In this document: piece after piece, positions 9,901 through 17,623 of the stretch
Layout: the number at the start of each line of letters is the position of its first letter
How positions within the stretch are numbered: position 1 is the first letter of the stretch
Assembly: GCF_014192375.1 (NCBI RefSeq)
Contig: NZ_JACHXV010000011.1
Coordinates: 1 to 64,000 of the forward strand
Source of the DNA: Endobacter medicaginis
GTDB taxonomy: Bacteria > Pseudomonadota > Alphaproteobacteria > Acetobacterales > Acetobacteraceae
Direction: 5' to 3'
Length of the DNA stretch: 64,000 nucleotides
The notes under the pieces: generated by a model
Databases searched by the model: none
What the model was told of the DNA's origin: nothing
Seen by the model: only the letters and a program-made list of their open reading frames with translations
Program-made: the position numbers and the translations under genes

Positions 9901-10223
9901 TGGTGCGGACGGCGGGTTTCGAACCCGCACTTCCTGTCGGAAAGCAGATTTTCATCCCACTTCGGCTTTCGCCGCCGCCACCCGAAGGCAGCGTTCGTGG
10001 GCTGGACTGTCCCTTCGCCATCACCCGGAATCCGGGCCCCAGGCGCCACCCGTCCAGTCTCTACACCTTCCCGCCATGGCGACGGGCTTGGCTCGGGATC
10101 GGCATCGGACCACCGGCCCGGAAGCGTTCCCCGACTTTGAGCGGTTCTACGTCGCGCGTTTCCGCGCGCGCACTCCAATTGGGTCGTTAAAGTCTGCTGC
10201 GTCTACCGTTTCGCCACGTCCGC
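9901..10223 (-). tRNA. tRNA-Leu(UAA), split by a group I intron
   Basis: On the minus strand the 5' exon (10223-10190, 34 nt) begins GCGGACG and holds the D arm GCGAAACGGTAGACGC and the anticodon stem strand GCAGA followed by CTT. The 3' exon (9952-9901) begins AAAATCTGC, has a long variable arm (TTCC/GGAA), the T arm GCGGGTTCGAAACCCGC, then CGTCCGC, A and an encoded CCA. Acceptor strands GCGGACG/CGTCCGC and anticodon strands GCAGA/TCTGC pair perfectly. Joining the exons gives loop CUUAAAA with anticodon UAA and an 86-nt class II leucine tRNA. It starts 24 bp after the YgjP-like gene and could be cotranscribed with it. Confidence 0.93.
9953..10189 (-). ncRNA. Group I intron in the tRNA-Leu anticodon loop
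   Basis: The 237-nt insert splits the anticodon as U/AA. Group I hallmarks are present. The 5' exon ends in U and the intron ends in G. A guide sequence GAGU (at 10175-10172) pairs with exon ACUU through a G-U at the splice site. A CGCGCG-GAAA-CGCGCG hairpin follows (10168-10153). The R-like GAGACTGGA and S-like GACAGTCC segments form P7 through GACUG (10059-10055) and CAGUC (10009-10005). No open frame suggests a homing endonuclease, so it should be a self-splicing ribozyme only. The position matches the tRNA-Leu(UAA) introns known from cyanobacteria and plastids. Subgroup (probably IC3) is inference. Confidence 0.88.
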
Positions 10224-10247
10224 ACTTGATCTGAACGTGCCCCAGGG

Positions 10248-10982
10248 TCAGCCGATTCGCAACAGGGCCGGCCCCTGTTCGCGCAGCCAGCGTTCGGCCA
10301 TCAGCCGATTCGGGGTCAACCGGTCCACCAGCCGCCAGAACGCCTCGCCATGGTCCATGTGCGACAGATGCGCCATCTCGTGCGCCACCACATAGTCCTG
10401 CACCGTGGGCGGCGCCATCACCAGTCGCCAACTCAGCATCAGGGTGCCATCTGCGGTGCAACTCCCCCAGCGCGACCGCACATCCTTGATCGACAGCCGC
10501 CGCGGCCGCCGCTCGAGACCCGCGCCAATCCGGCCGACATGCACCGCCAGCCGCCGCCGCGCCTCGGCACGCAGGAAATCCGACAGCCGGCGCGGCAGGA
10601 ACTGCGCCTCCCCGCTGACCACCAGCATGCCGGCGTCGACCCGCACCCCGCCGCGCGACAGCGGATCGTGACGAATCCGATGCGTCAGCCCGTCGAGGGG
10701 GATGCACACGCCGTCGGCGAAATCGATCCGGCTCGGCAGCGCCGCCAGCCGGCCGGCAATCCAGTCCGAATGCCGTCCCAGCAGCGCCCGGCCCGTGGAC
10801 CGCGATGCCCGCGGCGGCAGGGTGACCACCACATGCCCGCCGCTCGGATCGATGCGCAGCGACAGCCGTCGCGCCCTGCGGCTGACCCGCCAGCGCACCG
10901 GCACCGGTCCGCAGCCCAGTTCGATCACCTCGACGGCATCGTCGGCATCCCGTCGCAGCGGTGTTGCCGGCGGGCGGCTCAC
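10248..10982 (-). CDS. YgjP-like metallopeptidase-fold protein (DUF45/M48-type)
   Basis: The 244-residue protein ends with the zinc signature [16 protein letters not shown] and, before it, the conserved block [22 protein letters not shown]. That is the C-terminal pattern of the YgjP/DUF45 family of predicted metal-dependent hydrolases. The N-terminal half ([18 protein letters not shown]) also fits. The GTG start at 10982 overlaps the stop of the upstream cysteine-cluster gene (GTGA); a much longer upstream frame would only overlap that gene. The substrate is unknown in the family. Confidence 0.85.
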   Translation of the reverse strand: MSRPPATPLRRDADDAVEVIELGCGPVPVRWRVSRRARRLSLRIDPSGGHVVVTLPPRASRSTGRALLGRHSDWIAGRLAALPSRIDFADGVCIPLDGLTHRIRHDPLSRGGVRVDAGMLVVSGEAQFLPRRLSDFLRAEARRRLAVHVGRIGAGLERRPRRLSIKDVRSRWGSCTADGTLMLSWRLVMAPPTVQDYVVAHEMAHLSHMDHGEAFWRLVDRLTPNRLMAERWLREQGPALLRIG

Positions 10983-11464
10983 CGCGCGCTGGCCGGCTTG
11001 CGTGCGCGCAGTCCCACACCCTTCGGCGTGCGTGCCGGCCAGGCGACGATATGGTCTTCCAGCATCCCGGCCTCGCGTTCGTCGATCGCGCGGCCGCGCA
11101 CCGAGACCCCGGCCTCGTGCACGCTCTCTGCCCGGCCGGACACCAGCGGGTGCCACCAGGCCAGCCCGCGTCCTTCGGCGACGCACCGGTAGGCGCAACT
11201 CGGCGGCAGCCAGTCGATGGTGGCGAGCTCCGCCGGGGTCAGCCGCACGCAGTCCGGGACCTTCGCCTGACGGTTGGCATAGTCCGAACAGCGGCAGCTC
11301 TGCGTATCGAGCAGGCGGCAGGAGACCTCGGTGTAGAGGATGTCGTCATCCTCGTCGCGCAGCTTGTGCAGGCAGCAGCGCCCGCAGCCATCGCACAGCG
11401 ACTCCCACTGCGCATCGGTCATCGCGTCGAGCGGCGTCGTCCGCCAGAAGGGAAGGTCGACCAT
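10979..11464 (-). CDS. YcgN-family cysteine-cluster protein
   Basis: The 161-residue product has the CxxCxxCC metal-binding signature ([12 protein letters not shown]), a further [17 protein letters not shown], and the C-terminal [17 protein letters not shown] typical of the YcgN (UPF0260) family. These proteins are thought to bind iron or zinc through the cysteine cluster. Length is normal. It overlaps the YgjP-like gene downstream, and the two are often neighbours in alphaproteobacteria as far as I recall. Confidence 0.85.
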   Translation of the reverse strand: MVDLPFWRTTPLDAMTDAQWESLCDGCGRCCLHKLRDEDDDILYTEVSCRLLDTQSCRCSDYANRQAKVPDCVRLTPAELATIDWLPPSCAYRCVAEGRGLAWWHPLVSGRAESVHEAGVSVRGRAIDEREAGMLEDHIVAWPARTPKGVGLRARKPASAR

Positions 11465-11470
11465 GACTCC

Positions 11471-11881
11471 TTATAGAGGGCGCGGTGGATGCGGGTGCAA
11501 GAATTGTGCGGGCAGCCATCGCGACAGCGGCGGGGCGAGCGCAGCCGCGCCCAGCCACAGCGCGGCCAGCCCGATCCCGAGCAGCAGTCTCGGCGCATAG
11601 ACCGGCCCCCACAGCAGACGCCAGCGCGCCATCCGGCTCGCCCCCAGATCGCGCAGCAGCCGCGCCTCGCCCAGCGCATTGCGCCGGGCGCGCGCCAGTC
11701 CCGGCAGCACGATCACCGGCAGCAGGAACACACAGGCCAGCCCCACCGCCCGGCCCGACGAGATGTCCCCGATGCCATGTCGGACCAGCCATCCACCCAC
11801 CGCCGCGCCCGGGAGGGCCAGCGTCAGCGCGAGGCTCCAGCCGGCCTCGATCCATGCCTGGCCGGCGGGCATCCGTTTCAT
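11471..11881 (-). CDS. Short ABC-permease-like membrane protein
   Basis: The 136-residue protein has about three hydrophobic segments (about 15-35, 44-62, 95-117). A short motif, NALGEARLLRDLGASRMARW, recalls the EAA-type loop by which ABC permeases contact the ATPase. It is far shorter than a normal polyamine-type permease (about 280 residues with six helices). It overlaps the stop of the solute-binding protein gene (ATGA) and is the last gene of a three-gene operon with a PotA-like ATPase. It may be a trimmed permease or a remnant. No other permease gene lies in the operon. Confidence 0.5.
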   Translation of the reverse strand: MKRMPAGQAWIEAGWSLALTLALPGAAVGGWLVRHGIGDISSGRAVGLACVFLLPVIVLPGLARARRNALGEARLLRDLGASRMARWRLLWGPVYAPRLLLGIGLAALWLGAAALAPPLSRWLPAQFLHPHPPRPL

Positions 11882-12789
11882 CCGGCGGCCAGCCAGGCGT
11901 CGAAGCGTTGCCGCAACACCGTGTAACGGGCGCGCCAGAACGCGGTCGAGACTTTCGCATCCAGCCCTCGGGACGTCGGGGCGGAGTCAGACAGCGCCTT
12001 GGTGGCACCGTCGAGCCGGTCCAGCAATGCCAGGGCCTGTCGTCGCAAGGCCGGCGTCTGCGCGGCCGGGATCGCCCAGTCGGCCGCCAACGGCACCGCG
12101 GGCCCGGCCATCACGCGGCCCTCCGCGTCCCGGGCAGGGGCTGCGACCATCACCACATCGCCGCGCCGCAGCAGCTCCATCGCCTGCGCCGGGCTGCTCC
12201 ACCAGGCGATATAGGGCCGGAGCTGATCGAGCCGGCGGAACGCCCGGTCGAGCCCGGCGGGCGTCTCGAGCTGTCGGTAGATGTCCGACGGCGGCACCCC
12301 GTCGGCCAGCAGGGCAACCTCCAACGTGCCGCGCGGATCGCGTGGCAGGCCGCGCCGTCCGGGAAAACGCACAGGGTCCCACAGGCTCGACCACCCTTGC
12401 GGCGCAGGCGATCGACGCGGGTGGGCGGCGGGAACCAGGCTCTGACCGGGTGCTGCACGCAGGCATCCATCCTCTCCGGGGTGCAGGGCCAGCAGCAACC
12501 GGTTTCGACAGGCGAGGGTTGCGGAGCTGTCGGCGAGGTAGACCACGGCAAAGGGCGACGGCGCGCCCGCGCCGCTCCCGATCCCGGACGGATCGCCCTC
12601 CCAGCTCGCCATCCGGGCCCCGCCGCCGGACATCGCCTGACCCACGAGCCTGCTGAGCTGCCCTGCCGGCATGCCGATCCGCGGCGCCGGCACACGTCCC
12701 GCCCTGGCCGGTGCCGGGTGTGCGCCACAACCGAGCGCAGTGGCCAGCAGCGCGGCAGGCCAGACGGGGGCGAACCTGATCGGGGACAC
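11878..12789 (-). CDS. PotD-like solute-binding lipoprotein
   Basis: The 303-residue protein begins with a signal peptide whose end (LLATALGC) is a good lipobox, so it should be a lipoprotein. The body contains RGTLEVALLADGVPPSDIY, AFRRLDQLRPYIAWW and QAMELLRRGDVVMVAAP. This is the core of polyamine-type (PotD/PotF) family 1 binding proteins, somewhat shorter than the usual 350 residues. It lies between a PotA-like gene and a short permease-like gene. The ligand is uncertain; binding residues typical of putrescine or spermidine cannot be confirmed by eye. Confidence 0.7.
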   Translation of the reverse strand: MSPIRFAPVWPAALLATALGCGAHPAPARAGRVPAPRIGMPAGQLSRLVGQAMSGGGARMASWEGDPSGIGSGAGAPSPFAVVYLADSSATLACRNRLLLALHPGEDGCLRAAPGQSLVPAAHPRRSPAPQGWSSLWDPVRFPGRRGLPRDPRGTLEVALLADGVPPSDIYRQLETPAGLDRAFRRLDQLRPYIAWWSSPAQAMELLRRGDVVMVAAPARDAEGRVMAGPAVPLAADWAIPAAQTPALRRQALALLDRLDGATKALSDSAPTSRGLDAKVSTAFWRARYTVLRQRFDAWLAAG

Positions 12790-12841
12790 GTCTCGCAGCT
12801 AACCCATCGCGCCGTATCGGGCAACGGCCGCCCCGCCTCGC

Positions 12842-13960
12842 TCAGTCCTGCGGGAAGGCGATCGCGTCGCTGGACCGGCAGGCGAGCAGGGCGGGCCGGT
12901 CGCGCTCCAGCGCACCGCGGATCGCCTGGGCCGGCCGCAAGGCCACCAGCTCCGTGCCGTCGGCGAGCCGGAAACGCAGCCGTACGCGCTCGCCCAGCGG
13001 CTGCGCATCGAGCAGTGTCGCGGCGAGATCGCCGCGCTCGGTCTGCTCCGGCAGCCGGTCGACGAAGGCGACCGCCAGTCGGTCGGGCCGGATCGCCACC
13101 TCGCAGGGCGATCCTTCCGCCAGCGCCCCCGCCCCGGGCCGGCGCGGCGCCATTGCCCCGATCCGCGCCCCACAGGCGAGCCGGACGTCGAGCATGTCGT
13201 CCAGGTCCAGCACCTGCCCGGGCAGCAGGTTGGCATGGCCGAACGCCTCGGCCACCGCCGCGTGCCACGGTTCCTCGAGCAGCGTGCGCGCGCGCCCCTC
13301 CTGCCGCAGGCCGCCTGCCTCCAGCAGCCCCGCGCGTGCCCCGAAAGCCAATGCCTCGTCGGGATCGTCGGTCGCCAGCATCGCCGTCAGCCCGTGCGCC
13401 AGGATCAGTCGCCGCAGCCGCGCCAGCAGGGTGCTGCGTTCGGGCGGTGCGAGGCCGCCGCCCGGATCGTCCAGCAGCAGCAGGCGCGGCCGGCAGGCGA
13501 GGGCCCGAGCGATATGGGCCCGCACGCGCTCGGCGGCCGAGACCTGCGTCGGTCGCAAATGTGCCACCGCGTCCAGCCCGAGCCAGGCCAGCATCTCCGA
13601 GGCGCGTGCCAGTGCCCGGTCCCGGTCATGGCCGATGATCCGCAGCCCGAGCGCGACATTCGCAGCCAGGTCGAGATGCGCCAGCAACGGATCCCGTGCG
13701 CTGGCGAGTCCCACCAGGCGCGGATCGGGCCGTGGTGTCGAATCGCGCCGGATGGTTCCCAGCCCGGGGCCTGCGATCGGCCGTCCGTCGATGCAGCCAA
13801 GTCCCGCGATCGCCGCCTGTCGCCCCGACAGTGCGGCGAACAACTCGCTGCCCGACGACAACGGACGGCACAGCAGGGCGACTGCCTCCCCACGGCCCAG
13901 CTCGAGGCTCACCGGACCGCATCCGCAGGTCGCCAGTCCGCTCAGGGTCAGCATCGCCAC
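12842..13960 (-). CDS. PotA-like ABC protein lacking nucleotide-binding motifs
   Basis: The 372-residue protein has the length and TOBE-type C-terminus (CEVAIRPDRLAVAF...RVRLRFRLADGTELVAL) of PotA/UgpC-class importer ATPases. The catalytic motifs are degraded. The Walker A position reads CRPLSSGSEL (31-40) with no GKS/GKT. The signature reads VSAAERVR (140-147) instead of LSGGQ. Walker B is LLLLDD with Asp165 where the catalytic Glu belongs. The switch His is Asp198 in ATDDPDEAL. The frame is intact over its whole length, so this is not simple decay by frameshift. ATP hydrolysis is very unlikely. It is the first gene of the operon with the binding protein and the short permease. Confidence 0.7.
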   Translation of the reverse strand: MAMLTLSGLATCGCGPVSLELGRGEAVALLCRPLSSGSELFAALSGRQAAIAGLGCIDGRPIAGPGLGTIRRDSTPRPDPRLVGLASARDPLLAHLDLAANVALGLRIIGHDRDRALARASEMLAWLGLDAVAHLRPTQVSAAERVRAHIARALACRPRLLLLDDPGGGLAPPERSTLLARLRRLILAHGLTAMLATDDPDEALAFGARAGLLEAGGLRQEGRARTLLEEPWHAAVAEAFGHANLLPGQVLDLDDMLDVRLACGARIGAMAPRRPGAGALAEGSPCEVAIRPDRLAVAFVDRLPEQTERGDLAATLLDAQPLGERVRLRFRLADGTELVALRPAQAIRGALERDRPALLACRSSDAIAFPQD

Positions 13961-14025
13961 CGCTCCCGCGGACGGGATACGGAAACCCGCCCGGCCGGAT
14001 CACGTTCGTATCGGTCACAACCATC

Positions 14026-14053
14026 ACCCGTGCCATGCCGGCACGGCACGGGT
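14026..14053. repeat. 9-bp inverted repeat in a divergent promoter region
   Basis: ACCCGTGCC and GGCACGGGT are perfect inverted arms around a 10-nt centre that itself can pair. It lies between the divergent ABC locus (start 13960) and the DUF883-like gene (start 14109). It could be an operator or the folded leader of either transcript. Role is unknown. Confidence 0.4.
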
Positions 14054-14108
14054 ATCGCAGGCAGGCAGACCTCGGTAGACATCGGTCGGGTCATAGGTGG
14101 AGGATAAC

Positions 14109-14411
14109 ATGGGCTGGTTCAGCAAGGCGAAATCGGCGTCTGCCGAGGTGATCGACGATCCGAAGGGCAAGGCCGACGAAATCGCGGCACAGGTCAGTTC
14201 GCTGCGCGAACAGGTCGAACAGCTCCTGAACGAACGCGTCACGCCCGCCGTCGCCGATGCGGCCGATCGCGCGGAGAGTGCGCTGAACACCGCCCGTGAT
14301 TTCACCAGCGAGAACCTCGCCACGGTGACCGAGCAGGTCCACGGTCAGCCGCTGGTGGCTCTGGCCCTGGCCGCAGCGGCCGGCTATCTCATCGGTCGCG
14401 TGGCGGGCTGA
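14109..14411 (+). CDS. YqjD/ElaB-like (DUF883-type) membrane-anchored protein
   Basis: The 100-residue protein has an amphipathic helical body (DEIAAQVSSLREQVEQLLNE) and one C-terminal membrane helix with a glycine motif (ALALAAAAGYLIGRVAG). This is the layout of YqjD/ElaB, which in E. coli are inner-membrane proteins that associate with ribosomes in stationary phase. The ATG at 14109 is preferred over the GTG at 14097 because GGAGG lies 7 bp upstream of it. It is followed 4 bp later by a YqjE-like gene, the usual partner. Confidence 0.75.
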   Translation: MGWFSKAKSASAEVIDDPKGKADEIAAQVSSLREQVEQLLNERVTPAVADAADRAESALNTARDFTSENLATVTEQVHGQPLVALALAAAAGYLIGRVAG

Positions 14412-14415
14412 GGGC

Positions 14416-14847
14416 ATGCGCGGCATCGAACTCGGCAAGGTCGCAGCGCAGGCCGAACTGCTTCGCGTCAAACGCATCGTTCGCCGGACCGGGACGCAGG
14501 TCGCAGCCTTCGTCGTCGCCGGGCTGTTCGGCCTGTTCGCGCTGGCGTTCCTGCACGTGCTCGGCTGGGAGGCGCTGGCGCGTCCTGACGCGGTCGGCCC
14601 GATCTGGGCGTCGGTCATCATCCTTGCGGTCGATCTGGTCATCGCCCTGATCGGGCTGATGCTGGGGCGGGGCAAGGTGGCCGATCCGATCGAGATCGAG
14701 GCCCGCATCACCCGTGACCGCTCCCTGACGGAGATGCGCAACGCCTTCGCGCTGACCGCGCTCACCGCCGCCCTGACCGGCCCGATCGGGCGCCGGGCGG
14801 GGATGGCGCTGGTGGGGCTGATCCGCCGCTCGGTCAGACGCCGCTAA
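14416..14847 (+). CDS. YqjE-like phage-holin-family membrane protein
   Basis: The 143-residue protein has two membrane helices (about 28-50 and 62-84), a short basic N-terminus and an amphipathic C-terminal part ending in RRSVRRR. This matches the holin-superfamily YqjE proteins that follow yqjD-like genes. Despite the family name there is no phage context here. It is probably an envelope stress or general membrane protein cotranscribed with the gene upstream. Confidence 0.7.
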   Translation: MRGIELGKVAAQAELLRVKRIVRRTGTQVAAFVVAGLFGLFALAFLHVLGWEALARPDAVGPIWASVIILAVDLVIALIGLMLGRGKVADPIEIEARITRDRSLTEMRNAFALTALTAALTGPIGRRAGMALVGLIRRSVRRR

Positions 14848-14890
14848 AACACGGGCCCGGCGCCGTCGGTCCAGCCCGGTCCGCACGGCG

Positions 14891-15304
14891 CTACAGGGCC
14901 CGGCGACGCAGTTCGTCGATCTGTGCCTGTTCGCGCCGTATCGCCTGTCGCGCCTCCGCCTCGGCACGGCTCGCGATCAGCCTTTCGACCACTTCCACCG
15001 CCGCCCTGGCGAGGCCGAGCGCTGCCCGAGCCCGGTCGACCGCCCCGCCGGCCTCGCGCTCGGTGTCGCGGCATCGGGTAATCTCGGCCTGACCGATGTG
15101 CAGCCAGCGGGCGAATGCTTCCACCGCGCCGTCGCCGGCGTCCAGGGCACTGGCCGCCCGCGTCTCCCGTTCGAGGTTCTCCTCGGCCAAATGGAGGCGA
15201 TGCTGGGCGACATGATGGGCATCGAGACTCTCGGCCACCATGCGCCGTGCATCGTCCATGGCCTGTTTGCGTAGCCGCAACAGCGACAGTAGCGGGTCCT
15301 TCAT
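14891..15304 (-). CDS. fliJ: FliJ-like flagellar export chaperone
   Basis: The 137-residue protein is almost entirely charged alpha-helix/coiled coil with low sequence identity, as is usual for FliJ (LLRLRKQAMDDARRMVAESL through QAIRREQAQIDELRRRAL). It overlaps the fliI stop and follows fliI, the canonical fliI-fliJ order. FliJ is the central stalk of the export ATPase, recycling chaperones and helping energise export. The call rests mainly on context and helical character. Confidence 0.75.
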   Translation of the reverse strand: MKDPLLSLLRLRKQAMDDARRMVAESLDAHHVAQHRLHLAEENLERETRAASALDAGDGAVEAFARWLHIGQAEITRCRDTEREAGGAVDRARAALGLARAAVEVVERLIASRAEAEARQAIRREQAQIDELRRRAL

Positions 15305-16725
15305 CAGCTGTTCCCTCCTGGTGCGGCCGAGGCCGGGTCGAGTGCCAAGCGAAGCTGTGCAAAGGCGTCGAGACGCGACATGTGCTCGTCGCGTCCCTGC
15401 CGGAGCACTTTCTCGAGCCGCGGCATCAGCACGATCGCCTCGTCGACATCCGGATCGCTGCCGGCCTTGTAGGCCCCCAGCCGGATCATGTCGGACATCT
15501 CGGCATGCGTGCTCATCACCCGGCGTGCGCGCGAGGTCAGGGCGTTCTCGTCGGCGTCGTTGCAGCGCGGCACGCTGCGCGACAGCGAGCGCAGGACGTC
15601 GATGGCCGGATAGCGTCCCGCCTCGCCGAGACGGCGGTCCATCACCACATGTCCGTCGAGGATGCCGCGTACCGCGTCTGCGACCGGCTCGTTGTGGTCA
15701 TCACCCTCGACAAGCACGGTGAACAGCGCCGTGATCTGCCCCGCGGCGCCGGCCGGTGTCACCGGCCCCGGCCCGGCACGTTCCAGTAGCCGAGGCAGTT
15801 CCGCGAACACGCTCGGCGGGTAGCCGCGCGTCGCCGGCATCTCACCCGCCGACAGGGCGATCTCCCGAAGCGCCAGACAGAACCGCGTCACGCTGTCCAT
15901 CAGCAGCAGGACCGACAGGCCCTGGTCGCGGAAATGCTCGGCCACGGTCATCGCGGCATAGGCCGCCTCGCGCCGCATCAACGGCGGACTGTCCGAGGTG
16001 GCGATGACGGTCACCGACCTGGCCACGCCATCCGGGCCAAGGTCGTCCTCGAGGAATTCGCGCACCTCACGGCCGCGTTCTCCCACCAGGGCGATGACGG
16101 CGACGTCGCAATCCGCATGCCGGGCCAGCATCGACAACAGGGTCGACTTGCCTACGCCCGAGCCCGCGAACAGCCCGAGCCGCTGTCCCGCCCGACAGGT
16201 GGTGAACAGATCCAGCGCCCGTACTCCAAGGTCGATCCGCGGCCCCAGCCTGGCGCGGTCGGTGGCCTGCGGCGGTGCGGCGCGCGCCGGGCGCACCACA
16301 TCGCCGCTGACAAGTGACCCCTTGCCGTCGACAGGACGGCCGAGCGGATCAATGACCCGTCCGAGCCAGCTCTCATGCACCGCCAACCCTGGTCGCCGGT
16401 CGCGAAAGCACGCATCGGGGCTGCCGGGCTCGAGCCAGAGATCGAGGCGGGCCTGTGTGCCAGGCCCGATCCCGTCGAGCGACCCGAACACCATGGCCTG
16501 TGCCACCGGCGGCGCGTCCGCCTCCTGAAGGGTGAAGCCGACGACTTCCGCCGCGATGCCCTCGCCGCCGCGACTGCGCAGGTCAAGCCGATCGCCGATC
16601 GCGACATGACCGCCGAGTCCCTCCACGGCAACGGCAAGGCCCGAGACACCCGTCACCCGCCCGCAGACCTCGCCAAAGGGCATTACGGAGATGTGATGAC
16701 GCGCCAACACAACCTCAGGATGCAT
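15304..16725 (-). CDS. fliI: Flagellar export ATPase FliI
   Basis: The 473-residue ATPase of the flagellar type III export apparatus has a P-loop AGSGVGKST, the block RAGQRLGLFAG before it, ALVGERGREVREFLED and LLLMDSVTRFCLALREIAL. It closely parallels F1 beta and other FliI proteins. The ATG at 16725 is chosen; a GTG at 16740 would add five residues and neither has a strong ribosome-binding site. It is transcribed away from the CtrA-like gene, sharing an AT-rich 148-bp intergenic region. Confidence 0.93.
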   Translation of the reverse strand: MHPEVVLARHHISVMPFGEVCGRVTGVSGLAVAVEGLGGHVAIGDRLDLRSRGGEGIAAEVVGFTLQEADAPPVAQAMVFGSLDGIGPGTQARLDLWLEPGSPDACFRDRRPGLAVHESWLGRVIDPLGRPVDGKGSLVSGDVVRPARAAPPQATDRARLGPRIDLGVRALDLFTTCRAGQRLGLFAGSGVGKSTLLSMLARHADCDVAVIALVGERGREVREFLEDDLGPDGVARSVTVIATSDSPPLMRREAAYAAMTVAEHFRDQGLSVLLLMDSVTRFCLALREIALSAGEMPATRGYPPSVFAELPRLLERAGPGPVTPAGAAGQITALFTVLVEGDDHNEPVADAVRGILDGHVVMDRRLGEAGRYPAIDVLRSLSRSVPRCNDADENALTSRARRVMSTHAEMSDMIRLGAYKAGSDPDVDEAIVLMPRLEKVLRQGRDEHMSRLDAFAQLRLALDPASAAPGGNS

Positions 16726-16791
16726 TATCAAGAGCGACACCTACCCAAAAAAACATGGTTTTTCATAACATTAACCAACATGACACGAATT

Positions 16792-16810
16792 ATTCGCTTC
16801 GCAAGCGAAT
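16792..16810. repeat. Palindrome between fliI and the CtrA-like gene
   Basis: ATTCGCTT and AAGCGAAT are perfect 8-bp arms around CGC. It lies in the most AT-rich stretch of the flagellar region, between divergent promoters. It could be a regulator binding site or a cruciform-prone marker; no known consensus is matched. Confidence 0.5.
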
Positions 16811-16836
16811 TTACCTCGCTTTCATACACGCAAAAG

Positions 16837-16855
16837 TGGTACCAAAAGGTTACCA
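16837..16855. promoter_or_regulatory. Imperfect inverted repeat upstream of the CtrA-like gene
   Basis: TGGTACC and GGTTACCA flank AAAA and are inverted copies except for one extra base. The repeat ends 18 bp before the ATG at 16874, so a bound protein would block transcription or translation. A ribosome-binding site GGAAG lies between. A possible autoregulatory operator; this is inference. Confidence 0.35.
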
Positions 16856-16873
16856 AGCCAAAGGAAGTTGGTG

Positions 16874-17611
16874 ATGCGTGTACTTATGGTTGAAAATGAC
16901 CTGCACAATGCACGGATGATGAGTGCCCTGTTCGAGAGCGCCAGGCTGACGGCCGATGTGGCTGAAAGCGGCGACGACGCACTCGAGATGGCACGCCATT
17001 ACGACTACGATATCGTCGTGACCGCGTCCGATCTGCCCGACATGGATGGGGTGGAACTGCTGCGGCGCCTGCGTCTCGCGCGCAATCTGGCGCCGGTGAT
17101 GATGATCGGCGCCCCCGCGCGCAGCGACCTGCGTCTGCGCGCTTTCGCGACCGGCGCCGATGACGTGATGGCGGCTCCGGTCGACCCTGCCGAATTCCTT
17201 GCCCGGCTGCGCGCCATCGTCCGCCGCAGTCGCGGCTACAGCAACGCCGCACTGAGTGTCGGCAACATTACCCTGCACATGGAAACGCGCGAGGCCGCGG
17301 TCGCCGGCCGGCCGGTCCACCTCACCGGCAAGGAATATGCGATCCTCGAACTGCTGGTGCTGCGCAAGGGCATGGTCCTTACCAAGGACGCCTTCCTCAG
17401 CCACCTCTATGGCGGTCTCGACGAGCCGGAAATGAAGATCATCGACGTCTTCGTCTGCAAGCTTCGCAAGAAGCTCGCCCTGGCGGGGGCCGACAATCTC
17501 ATCGCCACCCTGTGGGGACGTGGCTACATGCTGCGTGAGGAAACCCGCGCGCCCGTCGCGGCGTCGGCGGCATCCATTCTGTCGAAAGCGCCTGTCGCCG
17601 CTGCGGCCTGA
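16874..17611 (+). CDS. CtrA-like response regulator with a dead receiver site
   Basis: The 245-residue protein aligns without gaps to CtrA, the alphaproteobacterial cell-cycle and flagellar regulator. The DNA-binding half is very close: VHLTGKEYAILELLVLRKG, FLSHLYGGLDEPEMKIIDVF, CKLRKKLA and LWGRGYMLRE. The receiver half has lost its phosphorylation chemistry. Position 51, the phosphoaccepting Asp of CtrA, is Ala (VVTASDLPDM). Position 101 (Lys of TKPF) is Ala, position 79 (Ser/Thr) is Gly and position 8 (Asp) is Asn. I infer a phosphorylation-independent paralogue that can still bind TTAA-N7-TTAA sites. The ATG at 16874 follows GGAAG by 6 bp. It lies next to flagellar genes, so it probably regulates them. 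Confidence 0.85.
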   Translation: MRVLMVENDLHNARMMSALFESARLTADVAESGDDALEMARHYDYDIVVTASDLPDMDGVELLRRLRLARNLAPVMMIGAPARSDLRLRAFATGADDVMAAPVDPAEFLARLRAIVRRSRGYSNAALSVGNITLHMETREAAVAGRPVHLTGKEYAILELLVLRKGMVLTKDAFLSHLYGGLDEPEMKIIDVFVCKLRKKLALAGADNLIATLWGRGYMLREETRAPVAASAASILSKAPVAAAA

Positions 17612-17622
17612 GGCCGCAGCGG
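17598..17622. terminator. 11-bp hairpin over the stop codon, bidirectional
   Basis: CCGCTGCGGCC and GGCCGCAGCGG are perfect 11-bp arms whose loop is the TGA stop codon of the CtrA-like gene. The nadK stop on the other strand is 1 bp away. It probably ends both convergent transcripts; no T-run is seen. Confidence 0.55.
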
Positions 17623-17623
17623 C

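Noticed and set aside
9713-10190. Open frames across the tRNA-Leu intron
   Set aside because: They cross exon and intron borders and show no homing-endonuclease motif.
11485-13638. Very long open frame opposite the ABC locus
   Set aside because: Arg/Pro/Ala-rich noise typical of the antisense strand of GC-rich genes; no family match.
14416-14847. Prophage remnant, because of the holin-family protein
   Set aside because: No lysin, integrase or structural phage gene nearby; the YqjD/YqjE pairing explains it better.
16760-16774. TTTT-N7-TTAA upstream of the CtrA-like gene as an autoregulatory CtrA box
   Set aside because: Two mismatches in one half-site; too weak beside the better sites at 28754, 32322 and 34976.
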